A stretch of 24,905 nt of DNA from Desulfurellales bacterium (GTDB taxonomy: Bacteria > Campylobacterota_A > Desulfurellia > Desulfurellales > Hippeaceae). Positions 1-7,768 of the stretch are shown here, piece after piece. Made by a program: the position numbers and the translations under genes. The stretch covers positions 1 through 24,905 of the forward strand of contig JAMOPP010000202.1 of the NCBI GenBank assembly GCA_027064405.1, read 5' to 3'. Under the pieces are notes generated by a model. The model did not search any database and was not told where the DNA came from. It was given only the letters and a program-made list of their open reading frames with translations. Each line of letters starts with the position of its first letter. The first letter of the stretch is position 1.

Positions 1-408
1 TCCGCTACCGGTTATTCCCGTTACAAGTATGAGCCCCCTTGGTCTCATTGATAATTTTTTTATTAATACAGGCAAATTAAGAGACTCTATGCTCGGTATA
101 TCAAAGGGTATAAATCTAAAAACACCCGCTAAGCTACCCCTTTGATAAAACAGATTAATTCTAAATCTTCCAACCCCGCTTACGCCGTATCCTAAGTCAA
201 CTTGCCTAAATTCTTTAAGCTTTTTAAGTAAAAATTCATCAACCTTCATATCCTTTATAAATTGCTCAAAATCCTCTTTTGTAACAACCTCATACTCGCT
301 CTTAATCATCTCTCCATTAATCCTAAAAATAGGAGTTGACGAGGTTTTAAGGTGGATATCCGACGCTTTTAACTCTACAGCTTTCTTTAAAATATCATCA
401 AGTTTCAT
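1..408 (-). CDS. pilT: Type IV pilus retraction ATPase PilT, N-terminal 136 residues (3' end beyond the window)
   Basis: This is a partial gene running off the left edge. The visible 136 residues hold the PilT/PilU N-terminal PAS-like domain: an early ASDIHL motif (about residues 16-21), then GVGRFRIN, FYQRG, FRFIPF and IPSIESLNLP. The last residues are GLILVTGITGSG, the start of the Walker A loop, so the ATPase core lies outside the window. PilT-family proteins are cytoplasmic hexameric ATPases that power pilus retraction and twitching motility. I chose the ATG at 408 because an AAGGATG ribosome site precedes it at suitable spacing; the in-frame ATG at 417 has AAGG directly against it, too close. 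The start overlaps the recA stop by 11 bases, so translation is probably coupled. PilT and PilU cannot be separated from this fragment. Confidence 0.88.
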   Translation of the reverse strand, partial: MKLDDILKKAVELKASDIHLKTSSTPIFRINGEMIKSEYEVVTKEDFEQFIKDMKVDEFLLKKLKEFRQVDLGYGVSGVGRFRINLFYQRGSLAGVFRFIPFDIPSIESLNLPVLIKKLSMRPRGLILVTGITGSG

Positions 409-1420
409 TTTCTTCATCCTTATGTTGTTTCATACAGTTCAACTGGGATCTGATTTTTGATTCAAGTTCTTTCAATATATCTTCTTTATCCCTTAAAAAT
501 TCTTTAACATTTTCTCTTCCCTGACCCAGTCTTTCGCCATTATAGGAAAACCATGAACCGCTTTTTTCAATTATATCATACTCAACACCCAAATCCAGCA
601 AATCTCCTACAAAATCTATTCCCTGACCATACATTATATCAAACTCAGCTGTTTTAAAAGGCGGAGCTACTTTATTTTTTACAACTTTTGCCTTTGTTCT
701 GTTGCCCACAGCAGCATCACCCTGTTTTATAGATGCACCGCTTTTTCTTATATCAACCCTTATCGAGGCATAAAACTTCAAGGCATTTCCGCCTGTCGTG
801 GTCTCCGGATTACCAAACATAACGCCTATTTTCATTCTTAACTGATTCAAAAAAACAATTGCAGTGTTAGATTTACTTATTGCACCTGTTAGTTTTCTTA
901 AAGCTTGGCTCATTAATCGCGCTTGAAGCCCGACATGAGAATCACCCATATCCCCGTCTATTTCAGCTTGCGGAACTAATGCCGCAACAGAATCCACAAC
1001 AATTATATCCACGGCATTACTTCTTATAAGTGTATCTATAATTTCAAGAGCCTGTTCCCCGGAATCAGGCTGGGATATAAGAAGGTTTTCAACATCAACG
1101 CCAAGCCTTTTGGCATAAGCTACATCAAGGGCATGCTCGGCATCCACAAAAGCCGCTATACCACCTTCAGCCTGTGCATTTGCCACACAATGAAGTGCAA
1201 GGGTTGTTTTTCCGCTTGATTCAGGTCCGTATATTTCCGTAATTCTTCCCCTCGGAATACCGCATACACCCAATGCATAATCTATGGAAATAATGCCCGT
1301 AGATATAACATTAACATCCACAGCCTTTCTTTCACCAAGTCTCATCAATGAGCCCTTGCCGTATGTTTTTTCTATTTTTGATATAGCCATATTAAGAGAA
1401 TCAATCTTTTTTTTATCCAT
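398..1420 (-). CDS. recA: Recombinase RecA
   Basis: RecA forms ATP-dependent filaments on single-stranded DNA, drives homologous recombination and stimulates LexA-type self-cleavage. The 340-residue protein is of usual length. Visible landmarks are Walker A GPESSGKTT (65-73), the catalytic-glutamate motif DAEHALD (93-99), Walker B IIVVDSVAAL (139-148), loop L1 near 150-165, and loop L2 with NQLRMKIGVMFGNPETTTGG (192-211). The C-terminal tail is short and mixed in charge. The ATG at 1420 has GGGAG upstream and overlaps the 3' end of thpR by 8 bases. It is the fifth gene of the argD operon. I see no promoter or LexA-type operator directly upstream, which lies inside thpR, so transcription probably comes from the argD promoter. 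Confidence 0.98.
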   Translation of the reverse strand: MDKKKIDSLNMAISKIEKTYGKGSLMRLGERKAVDVNVISTGIISIDYALGVCGIPRGRITEIYGPESSGKTTLALHCVANAQAEGGIAAFVDAEHALDVAYAKRLGVDVENLLISQPDSGEQALEIIDTLIRSNAVDIIVVDSVAALVPQAEIDGDMGDSHVGLQARLMSQALRKLTGAISKSNTAIVFLNQLRMKIGVMFGNPETTTGGNALKFYASIRVDIRKSGASIKQGDAAVGNRTKAKVVKNKVAPPFKTAEFDIMYGQGIDFVGDLLDLGVEYDIIEKSGSWFSYNGERLGQGRENVKEFLRDKEDILKELESKIRSQLNCMKQHKDEENET

Positions 1421-1979
1421 CCACTTCTCCCTTTAATTTAAATTCATCAATCTTTGTATATTTCGCACCCTCTCTTAAAAGCTCACTTTTATAAAGCGAT
1501 ACACCCGTAACGGAAAATATAACTCTTTCTTCTTCAAGAAAGGCTTTACACCTCCTAATTATATCTAAAATCTCTATTTTTCCAATTTTTTTTATTCTTC
1601 CAATTGTCATATGACAAAAAGGCTTATTTTCTTGCATTCTAAAAATATTTAGATTTTTATTAACAGATTCTGCAAATTGCACAAAGTTATTGTTATCCTC
1701 TCCTATCCACAGCACCCTTGCATTATTTAAATTGGGAAAGACTCCGCATTTATTTAAATGCACACTAAATAAACAGGTCGTTGGAATTTGTTCAGCAAGA
1801 ATATTTTTAATTTTTCCAATCGCAAAATCCGGTTGTTCAGATAAAAACTTTACGGTTATGTGTAAATTATTAACAGGGGTAAACCTCACATTTTTACTAT
1901 ATTGACCTAAATTTTTTTCTAAATTCGCAAGCTGAGCCTTTACTTCATCGGGTATATCTATAGATAGAAAAATCCTCAT
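1413..1979 (-). CDS. thpR: RNA 2',3'-cyclic phosphodiesterase (2'-5' RNA ligase family)
   Basis: This 188-residue protein belongs to the 2H phosphoesterase superfamily. The two catalytic HxTx motifs are HITV (residues 40-43) and HMTI (123-126). The N-terminal MRIFLSIDIP and the NNLHITVKFL context are typical of bacterial ThpR (formerly LigT). The family hydrolyses 2',3'-cyclic phosphate RNA ends to 2'-phosphates and can ligate tRNA halves through 2'-5' linkages in vitro; its physiological role is uncertain. The start ATG at 1979 overlaps the cinA stop in an ATGA arrangement, and the 3' end overlaps recA by 8 bases. Position between cinA and recA is a context I recall from other bacteria, consistent with an old DNA- and nucleotide-maintenance cluster. 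Confidence 0.93.
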   Translation of the reverse strand: MRIFLSIDIPDEVKAQLANLEKNLGQYSKNVRFTPVNNLHITVKFLSEQPDFAIGKIKNILAEQIPTTCLFSVHLNKCGVFPNLNNARVLWIGEDNNNFVQFAESVNKNLNIFRMQENKPFCHMTIGRIKKIGKIEILDIIRRCKAFLEEERVIFSVTGVSLYKSELLREGAKYTKIDEFKLKGEVDG

Positions 1980-3001
1980 ACGCTCTCTAAAATAAATTGT
2001 CTTAAAAACAGTAATGCAAATTTTGCGGCTTTTTCCCTTATAATCTTTCTGTTTCCTGTAAAAATTTTCTCTACCGTTTTTATATCTTTATGAGATACAG
2101 CCGAAAAATAGACCAACCCGACAGGTTTATCCCTTGTTGCGCCACTTGGACCGGCTATGCCTGTAATCGAAACTGCATAATCCGAGCCTGACTTGTGCAA
2201 GATACCTAAAGCCATCTGCTCAGCTACCTCTTTACTGACGGCACCGAAGTTATTAAGGGTATTGACATTGACACTCAAAAACTTACTTTTCAATTCGTTT
2301 GAATATGTCACGCATCCGCCCTTAAAGTATCCGGATACGCCTGGCAAATCAGCAATTTTGCCAGAAACAATACCCGCTGTGCATGACTCCGCCGTAGAAA
2401 CAGTAACATTTAATGTTGCAAGAATATTAAAAAGGGACTGCTGAGGCGATTCACCACAGCTTGTATATATATTTTTTTCATTGATATTTTGTTTTAATTG
2501 TTCTAATTCTCTACTGTTTACACTTAAAATTGTTTCAACTTCATCTGCATAAACAACGAAATCATTTTTAACTTTTTCTTCAAATAAACCTATCCTTAAA
2601 TTTTCACCCTTTAAATGGTTAAAGACCGACAGATTACTTTGACAATTCAAATCATACGGCACCATCAGCACAGGTTTTCCATAAACATTATCAAAAAAAA
2701 CACCCTCTGCCTCTTTTTTAAACCCCTTGGCTATAACATACGGATTTTTATCCTCTACAAATATGCTACTTCTCTCAAATTCCATAAGAAATGCTTTTTG
2801 CAGATTATGCCAACTTACATTATTGTAAAATATGCAAATCCCGTCGGATGATTCATGGGCAAATTTCAAGGATTTTCTAATCTGGTCAAGATTGCCTTGA
2901 CTTTCAATGAAAAATGATACAGAAACTCCAATCTTATACATCTCATATTTATCAATGCCTATATTTGCATTTATATCTAAAAAAACACAAGCTATATCCA
3001 T
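1976..3001 (-). CDS. cinA: CinA-like protein: intact nicotinamide-nucleotide amidase domain with a degenerate N-terminal MoCF-like domain
   Basis: The C-terminal half (about residues 185-340) is a clear CinA/PncC amidase domain. It has TAESCTAG (203-210, nucleophile Ser206), VTYSNELK (231-238, Tyr233 and Lys238 completing the catalytic triad), GAVSKEVA (253-260) and TGIAGPSG (280-287). This activity deamidates nicotinamide mononucleotide in NAD salvage. The N-terminal ~170 residues occupy the place of the COG1058 (MoCF-like) domain of full-length CinA, normally a protein of about 410-420 residues. That domain's GDELL and GGLGPTxDD signatures are missing and the region is shortened, though remnants such as the GKPVLMVPYD stretch (108-117) seem alignable. 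The hydrolase activity attributed to that domain is probably lost. The ORF is open throughout, so this is divergence and not a frameshift. It overlaps pgpA by 10 bases and thpR by 4. Confidence 0.88.
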   Translation of the reverse strand: MDIACVFLDINANIGIDKYEMYKIGVSVSFFIESQGNLDQIRKSLKFAHESSDGICIFYNNVSWHNLQKAFLMEFERSSIFVEDKNPYVIAKGFKKEAEGVFFDNVYGKPVLMVPYDLNCQSNLSVFNHLKGENLRIGLFEEKVKNDFVVYADEVETILSVNSRELEQLKQNINEKNIYTSCGESPQQSLFNILATLNVTVSTAESCTAGIVSGKIADLPGVSGYFKGGCVTYSNELKSKFLSVNVNTLNNFGAVSKEVAEQMALGILHKSGSDYAVSITGIAGPSGATRDKPVGLVYFSAVSHKDIKTVEKIFTGNRKIIREKAAKFALLFLRQFILESV

Positions 3002-3459
3002 TTATACAAAACCTGCAAAATAATATTCACCATTAAGCCTCCCACAGCATCGTCTATCATAATGCCAAAGCCTCCGGGAAATCGCTCAAGAAAATTTAGA
3101 GGTGGTATCTTGGATATATCAACAATCCTAAAAAGCAAAAAACCCAATATCGCCGCAGTCGGAGAGTATGGTATAGCTATCATAGATATAAGCATACCGA
3201 CAACTTCATCTATAACAACAAATGACGGGTCTTTTATATCATAAATATCTTCCATCACATCACTACTCAAAACACCCACTACGAACAACACAATTATAAT
3301 CGATATATAAACCGACAACGGCAAATCTTTTATGAACATATAAAACAGAAGTCCAAATAGGCTACCCATCGTTCCCGGCGCATAAGCCGTATAACCTATA
3401 CCAAAGACCGTACTTATATGTTCTGATATTCTCTCAATAAAATCCTCGTTTAATTTCAT
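2992..3459 (-). CDS. pgpA: Phosphatidylglycerophosphatase A
   Basis: PgpA removes phosphate from phosphatidylglycerol phosphate, the last step of phosphatidylglycerol synthesis, at the inner membrane. The 155-residue protein matches the family in length. Motifs in order are YAPGTMGS (26-33), VVIDEVVG (81-88), RIVDISKIPP (111-120, equivalent to the family's R-x-F-D-x-x-K-P-x-P) and GIMIDD (132-137); the acidic residues bind Mg2+. Hydrophobic stretches at about 34-65 and 86-112 fit the membrane segments. The ATG at 3459 overlaps the argD stop (ATGA) and the 3' end overlaps cinA by 10 bases. A pgpA-cinA-recA neighbourhood is familiar in several bacterial groups. Confidence 0.95.
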   Translation of the reverse strand: MKLNEDFIERISEHISTVFGIGYTAYAPGTMGSLFGLLFYMFIKDLPLSVYISIIIVLFVVGVLSSDVMEDIYDIKDPSFVVIDEVVGMLISMIAIPYSPTAAILGFLLFRIVDISKIPPLNFLERFPGGFGIMIDDAVGGLMVNIILQVLYKWI

Positions 3460-4622
3460 AAAACTTCTTTTAAAAAATTTAAAACCTCATCTATATGATG
3501 CTTTTCAACAATCAAAGGAGGCTCAAATCTAACGCTACTATCTCCTGCTTTTCCGATTAAAATTTTTCTCTTAAAGGCTTTTTGCACCAAACTGTCTGCA
3601 TCTTTTGGATTTTTAAAATGTATTCCCAAAATAAGACCGATGCCACCCACAGATTCTATTTGTTTTTTATCCTTAGCTATATTCTTTAAACCATCTAAAA
3701 AATAATTCCCCATATCCTCTATATGTGCAAGAAAATTTTCTTCTGTAACAAACTCTAACACTGATAATGACACAGAGGATACAAAAGGATTGCCTCCAAA
3801 TGTAGAGCCGTGAGTGGAAGGTTTAAAATAATCAGCAACCTTATTCTTCGCAAGGAGAGCTCCTATAGGCACACCACCTCCCAGTGCTTTTGATAAAGTT
3901 ACAACATCCGGTTCTATACCGTAATATTCATACGCAAATAGTTTTCCGCTTCTGCACATACCGGTCTGCACTTCGTCAATCATTAGCAAGATATCATTTT
4001 CTTTACAATAACTATACAAATCCCGTATATACTGCCTGCTGGCTAAATTTATACCGCCTTCTCCCTGAACAAGCTCAAGCATAACAGCACATACACTATC
4101 ATCAACTTTTGACTTAAAATCATCAAAATCATTAAATTTGGCAAAATCAAAACCTTCGAGCATAGGCTCAAAACCTTTATGATACTTTTTCTGTCCCGTA
4201 GCGGAAAGAGTAGCCATAGTTCTTCCATGAAATGAATTCTCCATAGCTATAATTTTATACCTTTCCCCTTTTCCGTAAAGTCTTGCTATTTTTATTGCAG
4301 CTTCATTAGCCTCCGCTCCGCTGTTGCAGAAAAAAGCTTTATCAAGCACACTTTTATTAATCAAGAATTCAGCCAAATCAGCCTGTTCTTTTATATGGTA
4401 TAAGTTTGAAATATGTATCAGCTTATCAGCCTGTTCTTTTATACTTTTCACAATAACAGGGTGGGAATAGCCCAATATATTAACAGCTATTCCAGCTAAA
4501 AAATCAAGATATTTATTACCATAAGTGTCAAAAAGATATAGACCTTCGCCCTTTTCAAAAACAACATCTAACCTCTTATATGTGCCCATAATAAATTGAG
4601 CTGTTTTTTCTATAGTATCCAA
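3456..4622 (-). CDS. argD: Acetylornithine aminotransferase ArgD
   Basis: This is a class III PLP-dependent aminotransferase converting N-acetylglutamate semialdehyde to N-acetylornithine in arginine synthesis. With a TTG start at 4622 the protein has 388 residues, normal for ArgD. Motifs in that numbering are FCNSGAEANEAA (about 98-109), FHGRTMATLSATGQ (about 131-144), DEVQTG (216-221) and LSKALGGG with the PLP lysine Lys245. THGSTFGGNP lies further on. The longer frame reaches 4685, but its first codon there is the TTG of a TTGACA -35 box and its first 21 codons cover the promoter. The TTG at 4622 follows a strong AAGAGGTGAGG ribosome site. It is the first gene of the argD-pgpA-cinA-thpR-recA-pilT operon. 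A broader substrate range (ornithine, succinyldiaminopimelate) cannot be excluded. Confidence 0.92.
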   Translation of the reverse strand: MDTIEKTAQFIMGTYKRLDVVFEKGEGLYLFDTYGNKYLDFLAGIAVNILGYSHPVIVKSIKEQADKLIHISNLYHIKEQADLAEFLINKSVLDKAFFCNSGAEANEAAIKIARLYGKGERYKIIAMENSFHGRTMATLSATGQKKYHKGFEPMLEGFDFAKFNDFDDFKSKVDDSVCAVMLELVQGEGGINLASRQYIRDLYSYCKENDILLMIDEVQTGMCRSGKLFAYEYYGIEPDVVTLSKALGGGVPIGALLAKNKVADYFKPSTHGSTFGGNPFVSSVSLSVLEFVTEENFLAHIEDMGNYFLDGLKNIAKDKKQIESVGGIGLILGIHFKNPKDADSLVQKAFKRKILIGKAGDSSVRFEPPLIVEKHHIDEVLNFLKEVL

Positions 4623-4656
4623 TTCCTCACCTCTTAAAATTTTAATATCTCCGCAG

Positions 4657-4685
4657 AGGTTATACTTATGGTATTTTTTTGTCAA
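4657..4685 (-). promoter_or_regulatory. Sigma-70-type promoter of the argD-recA-pilT operon
   Basis: Read on the minus strand, a perfect -35 TTGACA (4685-4680) is followed by TATAAC (4664-4659) after 15 bases, or by TAACCT (4662-4657) after 17. The predicted start near 4650 would give a leader of about 28 bases before the TTG start at 4622. It is the only convincing promoter I see for the six overlapping genes downstream. Confidence 0.65.
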
Positions 4686-4686
4686 G

Positions 4687-4716
4687 AAAAAGGTAGAGAT
4701 ATAAAATCTCTACCTT
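4687..4716 (-). terminator. Intrinsic terminator of the nuo operon
   Basis: A perfect 11-base-pair inverted repeat (4690-4700 with 4706-4716) has a 5-base loop (4701-4705). It begins 13 bases after the nuoN stop and is followed on the minus strand by a short U-rich run. That run merges with the -35 box of the argD promoter, so the end of one operon and the promoter of the next are fused. With T-rich and A-rich flanks it may also work weakly in the other direction. Confidence 0.75.
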
Positions 4717-4729
4717 AAAAAAGAAAGGC

Positions 4730-6172
4730 TTAAAATCCTATTGAGTGAAGGGCTATATTCAAGAAAGAGTTAGGTAAAATGCCTACATAAAGCACACCTA
4801 TTGCTCCGAATATAACAACAGCTTTTAAAGGAAAACTGTTTAAAACATTAATGCTTTCTTCAGATTCACCTTTCATATACATTGTAACAACAATATTTAA
4901 ATAGAAATATGCAGAGATGGCACTATTAACAACACCGATCAAAGCAAGATAATAAAGCTGTGATTTAACAGCTGCAGAGAAAAGATAGTATTTCCCTATA
5001 AAACCAGCCGTTGGAGGCACGCCCGCCAAAGAGAACATAAATATCAGCATAGCGGCTCCCAATATCGGATACTTATATCCAAATCCCTTCAGATGCGATA
5101 TTTCAGTATTTCTATCCCCTTTGGAACTTATAAATTCTATTACTGCAAATGCACCGAGGTTCATAAAAAGATATCCGAAGAGATAAAACATTACAGCTCC
5201 GTAACCTAAAGCGTTGGCGGCTGTAATACCTACCAGCATATATCCTGCATGGGCTATTGAAGAATAACCAAGAAGCCTTTTCAAATCTTTCTGCCACAAA
5301 GCCACCGTATTACCAAATGTCATGGTTAATACCGCAACTACCCATAGCACTTTCGTCCATTCTATCTCAATCGGACCAAGACCAACAACAAGAAATCTCA
5401 TTAGTGCAAGGAAAGATGCTACCTTAGGAGCTATGGACATAAAAGCACTTATAGGTGTAGGTGCAGCAGCATACACATCCGGAGTCCAAGAATGGAAAGG
5501 GAATGCGGCGACTTTAAATCCAAATCCCACAAATATCATCAAGAATGCAAAAATTGAAATCCAAATATGAAATGAATCCGCCTGCATAAGTCCGCTTTTT
5601 ATAACATTTAAATCAACACTTCCGAATAATCCATACATTAAACCTATGCCGAGCACCAAGAAACTCGATGCAAACGAACCTAAAATATAATATTTCATTG
5701 CCCCTTCAACACTCTCATCCTTATCTCTCAAAAATCCCGTCAAAACATACATTCCGAGTGAAAGTGTTTCTACAGCTATAAACATCGTTATAAGGTTGTA
5801 TGTGGAAGCCAAAACCTGCATTGCTATTACAGAAAACAATAGTATTTCGTAATACTCTCCTACATTTATATCCTCTCGTTTTAAGAAATCAAAGCTCATC
5901 ACGATAACCACAAATGTAGTTAAAAGAATAATAATACTGGCAAAACTACCCGATGCATCCATAACAAACATATTATTGAATGCCGATTGATTAGTGCCAT
6001 ATGTCATAATTACGCTTGCAAGAGAGGTGGCAACCCCCAGAAGTGCCAATATGCCGTTAAACCCTTTTAGTTTTTTAGGGAGCCACAAATCTATCAGTAA
6101 AATGGCAATGGCAAAAACAGCTAATATTATTTCCGGAATAATAGCCATAAAATCATTCATAGAATAAAGCAT
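4730..6172 (-). CDS. nuoN: NADH-quinone oxidoreductase subunit N
   Basis: NuoN is one of three antiporter-like proton-pumping subunits in the membrane arm of complex I. The 480-residue protein is a chain of about 14 hydrophobic segments. Key charged residues are in place: Glu135 in FIAVETLSLGMYVL (E. coli Glu133) and Lys220 in FGFKVAAFPFHSWTPDVYAAAPTP (E. coli Lys217). A further GFIGKYYLF motif lies in the C-terminal third. The ATG at 6172 has a GGGGAG ribosome site and lies 12 bases after nuoM. It is the last gene of the operon; a hairpin terminator follows directly. Confidence 0.97.
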   Translation of the reverse strand: MLYSMNDFMAIIPEIILAVFAIAILLIDLWLPKKLKGFNGILALLGVATSLASVIMTYGTNQSAFNNMFVMDASGSFASIIILLTTFVVIVMSFDFLKREDINVGEYYEILLFSVIAMQVLASTYNLITMFIAVETLSLGMYVLTGFLRDKDESVEGAMKYYILGSFASSFLVLGIGLMYGLFGSVDLNVIKSGLMQADSFHIWISIFAFLMIFVGFGFKVAAFPFHSWTPDVYAAAPTPISAFMSIAPKVASFLALMRFLVVGLGPIEIEWTKVLWVVAVLTMTFGNTVALWQKDLKRLLGYSSIAHAGYMLVGITAANALGYGAVMFYLFGYLFMNLGAFAVIEFISSKGDRNTEISHLKGFGYKYPILGAAMLIFMFSLAGVPPTAGFIGKYYLFSAAVKSQLYYLALIGVVNSAISAYFYLNIVVTMYMKGESEESINVLNSFPLKAVVIFGAIGVLYVGILPNSFLNIALHSIGF

Positions 6173-6184
6173 ATCAACTCCCCT

Positions 6185-7744
6185 TTAACCTTTTTTAACC
6201 ACTACAGTTGTAATAGGCTGTAGTCGGCTTTCCTGAGTATTCACATTTACCGTAGTTCTATTTACCTGATTCAAAAGATGCTCTACGGAAACTCTCATTT
6301 TTGACAAAAATGTATTTGGATATATACCTATCCAAAAAACAAAAATCAAAAGAGGAACCATATATGCCCACTCTCTTTTATTCATATCTTTGAGCCCTAA
6401 ATTCTTAGGTTTTGTGACCTTTAAAAATACAACTCTTTTATACATCGTAAGCATATACACAGCTGAGAATAGTCCTCCGAATGCCACAATTATACCATAA
6501 ATATGGTTAGACTCGAATGCTCCAAGCAGTATCATAAACTCACCGACAAAACCGTTTGTTCCGGGAACTGCTATAGACGATAGTGTAAATATCATAAAGA
6601 AAGTTGCAAAAACAGGTATCAGTGATGCCAATCCTCCGTATTCTGATATTAATCTTGTATGTCTTCTTTCGTAAATAATACCCACTGTCAAGAATAGTGC
6701 CCCTGTTGATACGCCGTGGTTAATCATCTGAAGTATAGAACCCTCCATACCTGTTTGAGTTAAAGCAAACATACCCAGCATCGAGTATCCAAGATGCGAA
6801 ACGGAAGAATATGCAACAAGCTTTTTAATATCAGGCTGCACCATCGCAACAAATGCACCATAGAATATACCTATTATAGACAATGCTACAACAAACGATG
6901 CAAACTCGTGAGTCATCTGCGGAAACATAGGTAGATTAAATCTCAAAAAACCGTATGTTCCCATCTTCAGCAAAACACCTGCCAATATAACCGAACCGGC
7001 CGTAGGCGCCTCAACATGTGCCCACGGGAGCCAAGTATGGAATGGCCACATCGGAACCTTGATGGCAAAAGCAAGAAGAAAAGCTATAAACATCCACATC
7101 TGCAAATGCAGAGGAAGTGGAGTCTTCATAAGCTGCACCATATCCGTTGTATAAACACCTGTAAAATGATGGTTTAAGAAATAAAGAGCCATAATGGCTA
7201 TCATCATCAAAACACTACCGGCAAATGTATACAAGAAGAACTTCATAGTAGCAAAAACCCTGTTAGGACCACCCCATATACCTATCATTAAATACATAGG
7301 TATGAGCTGAATCTCCCAAAATACATAGAATAAAAATATATCTAAAGAGATAAACACGCCGAGCATACCGGTTTGAAGAAGTAAAATAACTATATTAAAC
7401 ATCTTAACTTTCTTATCAATGGCACTCCATGTTGAGAGTTGAGCAATAGGTGTTAAAAATGTTGTCAAAAGCACCAAGAATAAACTAATTCCATCGATAC
7501 CGATATAATATTGAAAACCCATAGACTTAATCCATGGAACTCGCTCCACAAACTGCATATGGTATGTTGAAGGGTCAAAGTAGAAAAATAGAGGTAAAGA
7601 AACAATGAAATCTATCACTAAAACCGAAAATGTCACAAATCTTATCATTTTTTTATTATTCTCGCTCATCAGAGAAACTAAAATAGCTCCGACAAGAGGA
7701 ATGTAGGTTATTAGTGACAGAATAGGAAAATGAAGCTGATTCAT
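6185..7744 (-). CDS. nuoM: NADH-quinone oxidoreductase subunit M
   Basis: NuoM is the middle antiporter-like proton-pumping subunit of complex I. The 519-residue polytopic protein keeps Glu144 (LFYVFWEIQLIPMYLMIG) and Lys229 (AFAIKVPMWPFHTWLP), plus the HVEAPTAGSVILAGVLLKMG segment. About 25 residues after the last membrane helix (from roughly 495) form a polar tail ending in VVVKKG, longer than I would expect for many NuoM proteins; its role is unknown. The ATG at 7744 has AAGGAG nine bases upstream. The gene sits 24 bases after nuoL and 12 before nuoN. Confidence 0.97.
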   Translation of the reverse strand: MNQLHFPILSLITYIPLVGAILVSLMSENNKKMIRFVTFSVLVIDFIVSLPLFFYFDPSTYHMQFVERVPWIKSMGFQYYIGIDGISLFLVLLTTFLTPIAQLSTWSAIDKKVKMFNIVILLLQTGMLGVFISLDIFLFYVFWEIQLIPMYLMIGIWGGPNRVFATMKFFLYTFAGSVLMMIAIMALYFLNHHFTGVYTTDMVQLMKTPLPLHLQMWMFIAFLLAFAIKVPMWPFHTWLPWAHVEAPTAGSVILAGVLLKMGTYGFLRFNLPMFPQMTHEFASFVVALSIIGIFYGAFVAMVQPDIKKLVAYSSVSHLGYSMLGMFALTQTGMEGSILQMINHGVSTGALFLTVGIIYERRHTRLISEYGGLASLIPVFATFFMIFTLSSIAVPGTNGFVGEFMILLGAFESNHIYGIIVAFGGLFSAVYMLTMYKRVVFLKVTKPKNLGLKDMNKREWAYMVPLLIFVFWIGIYPNTFLSKMRVSVEHLLNQVNRTTVNVNTQESRLQPITTVVVKKG

Positions 7745-7768
7745 ACCCTAAAACTCCTTACTATTAAA

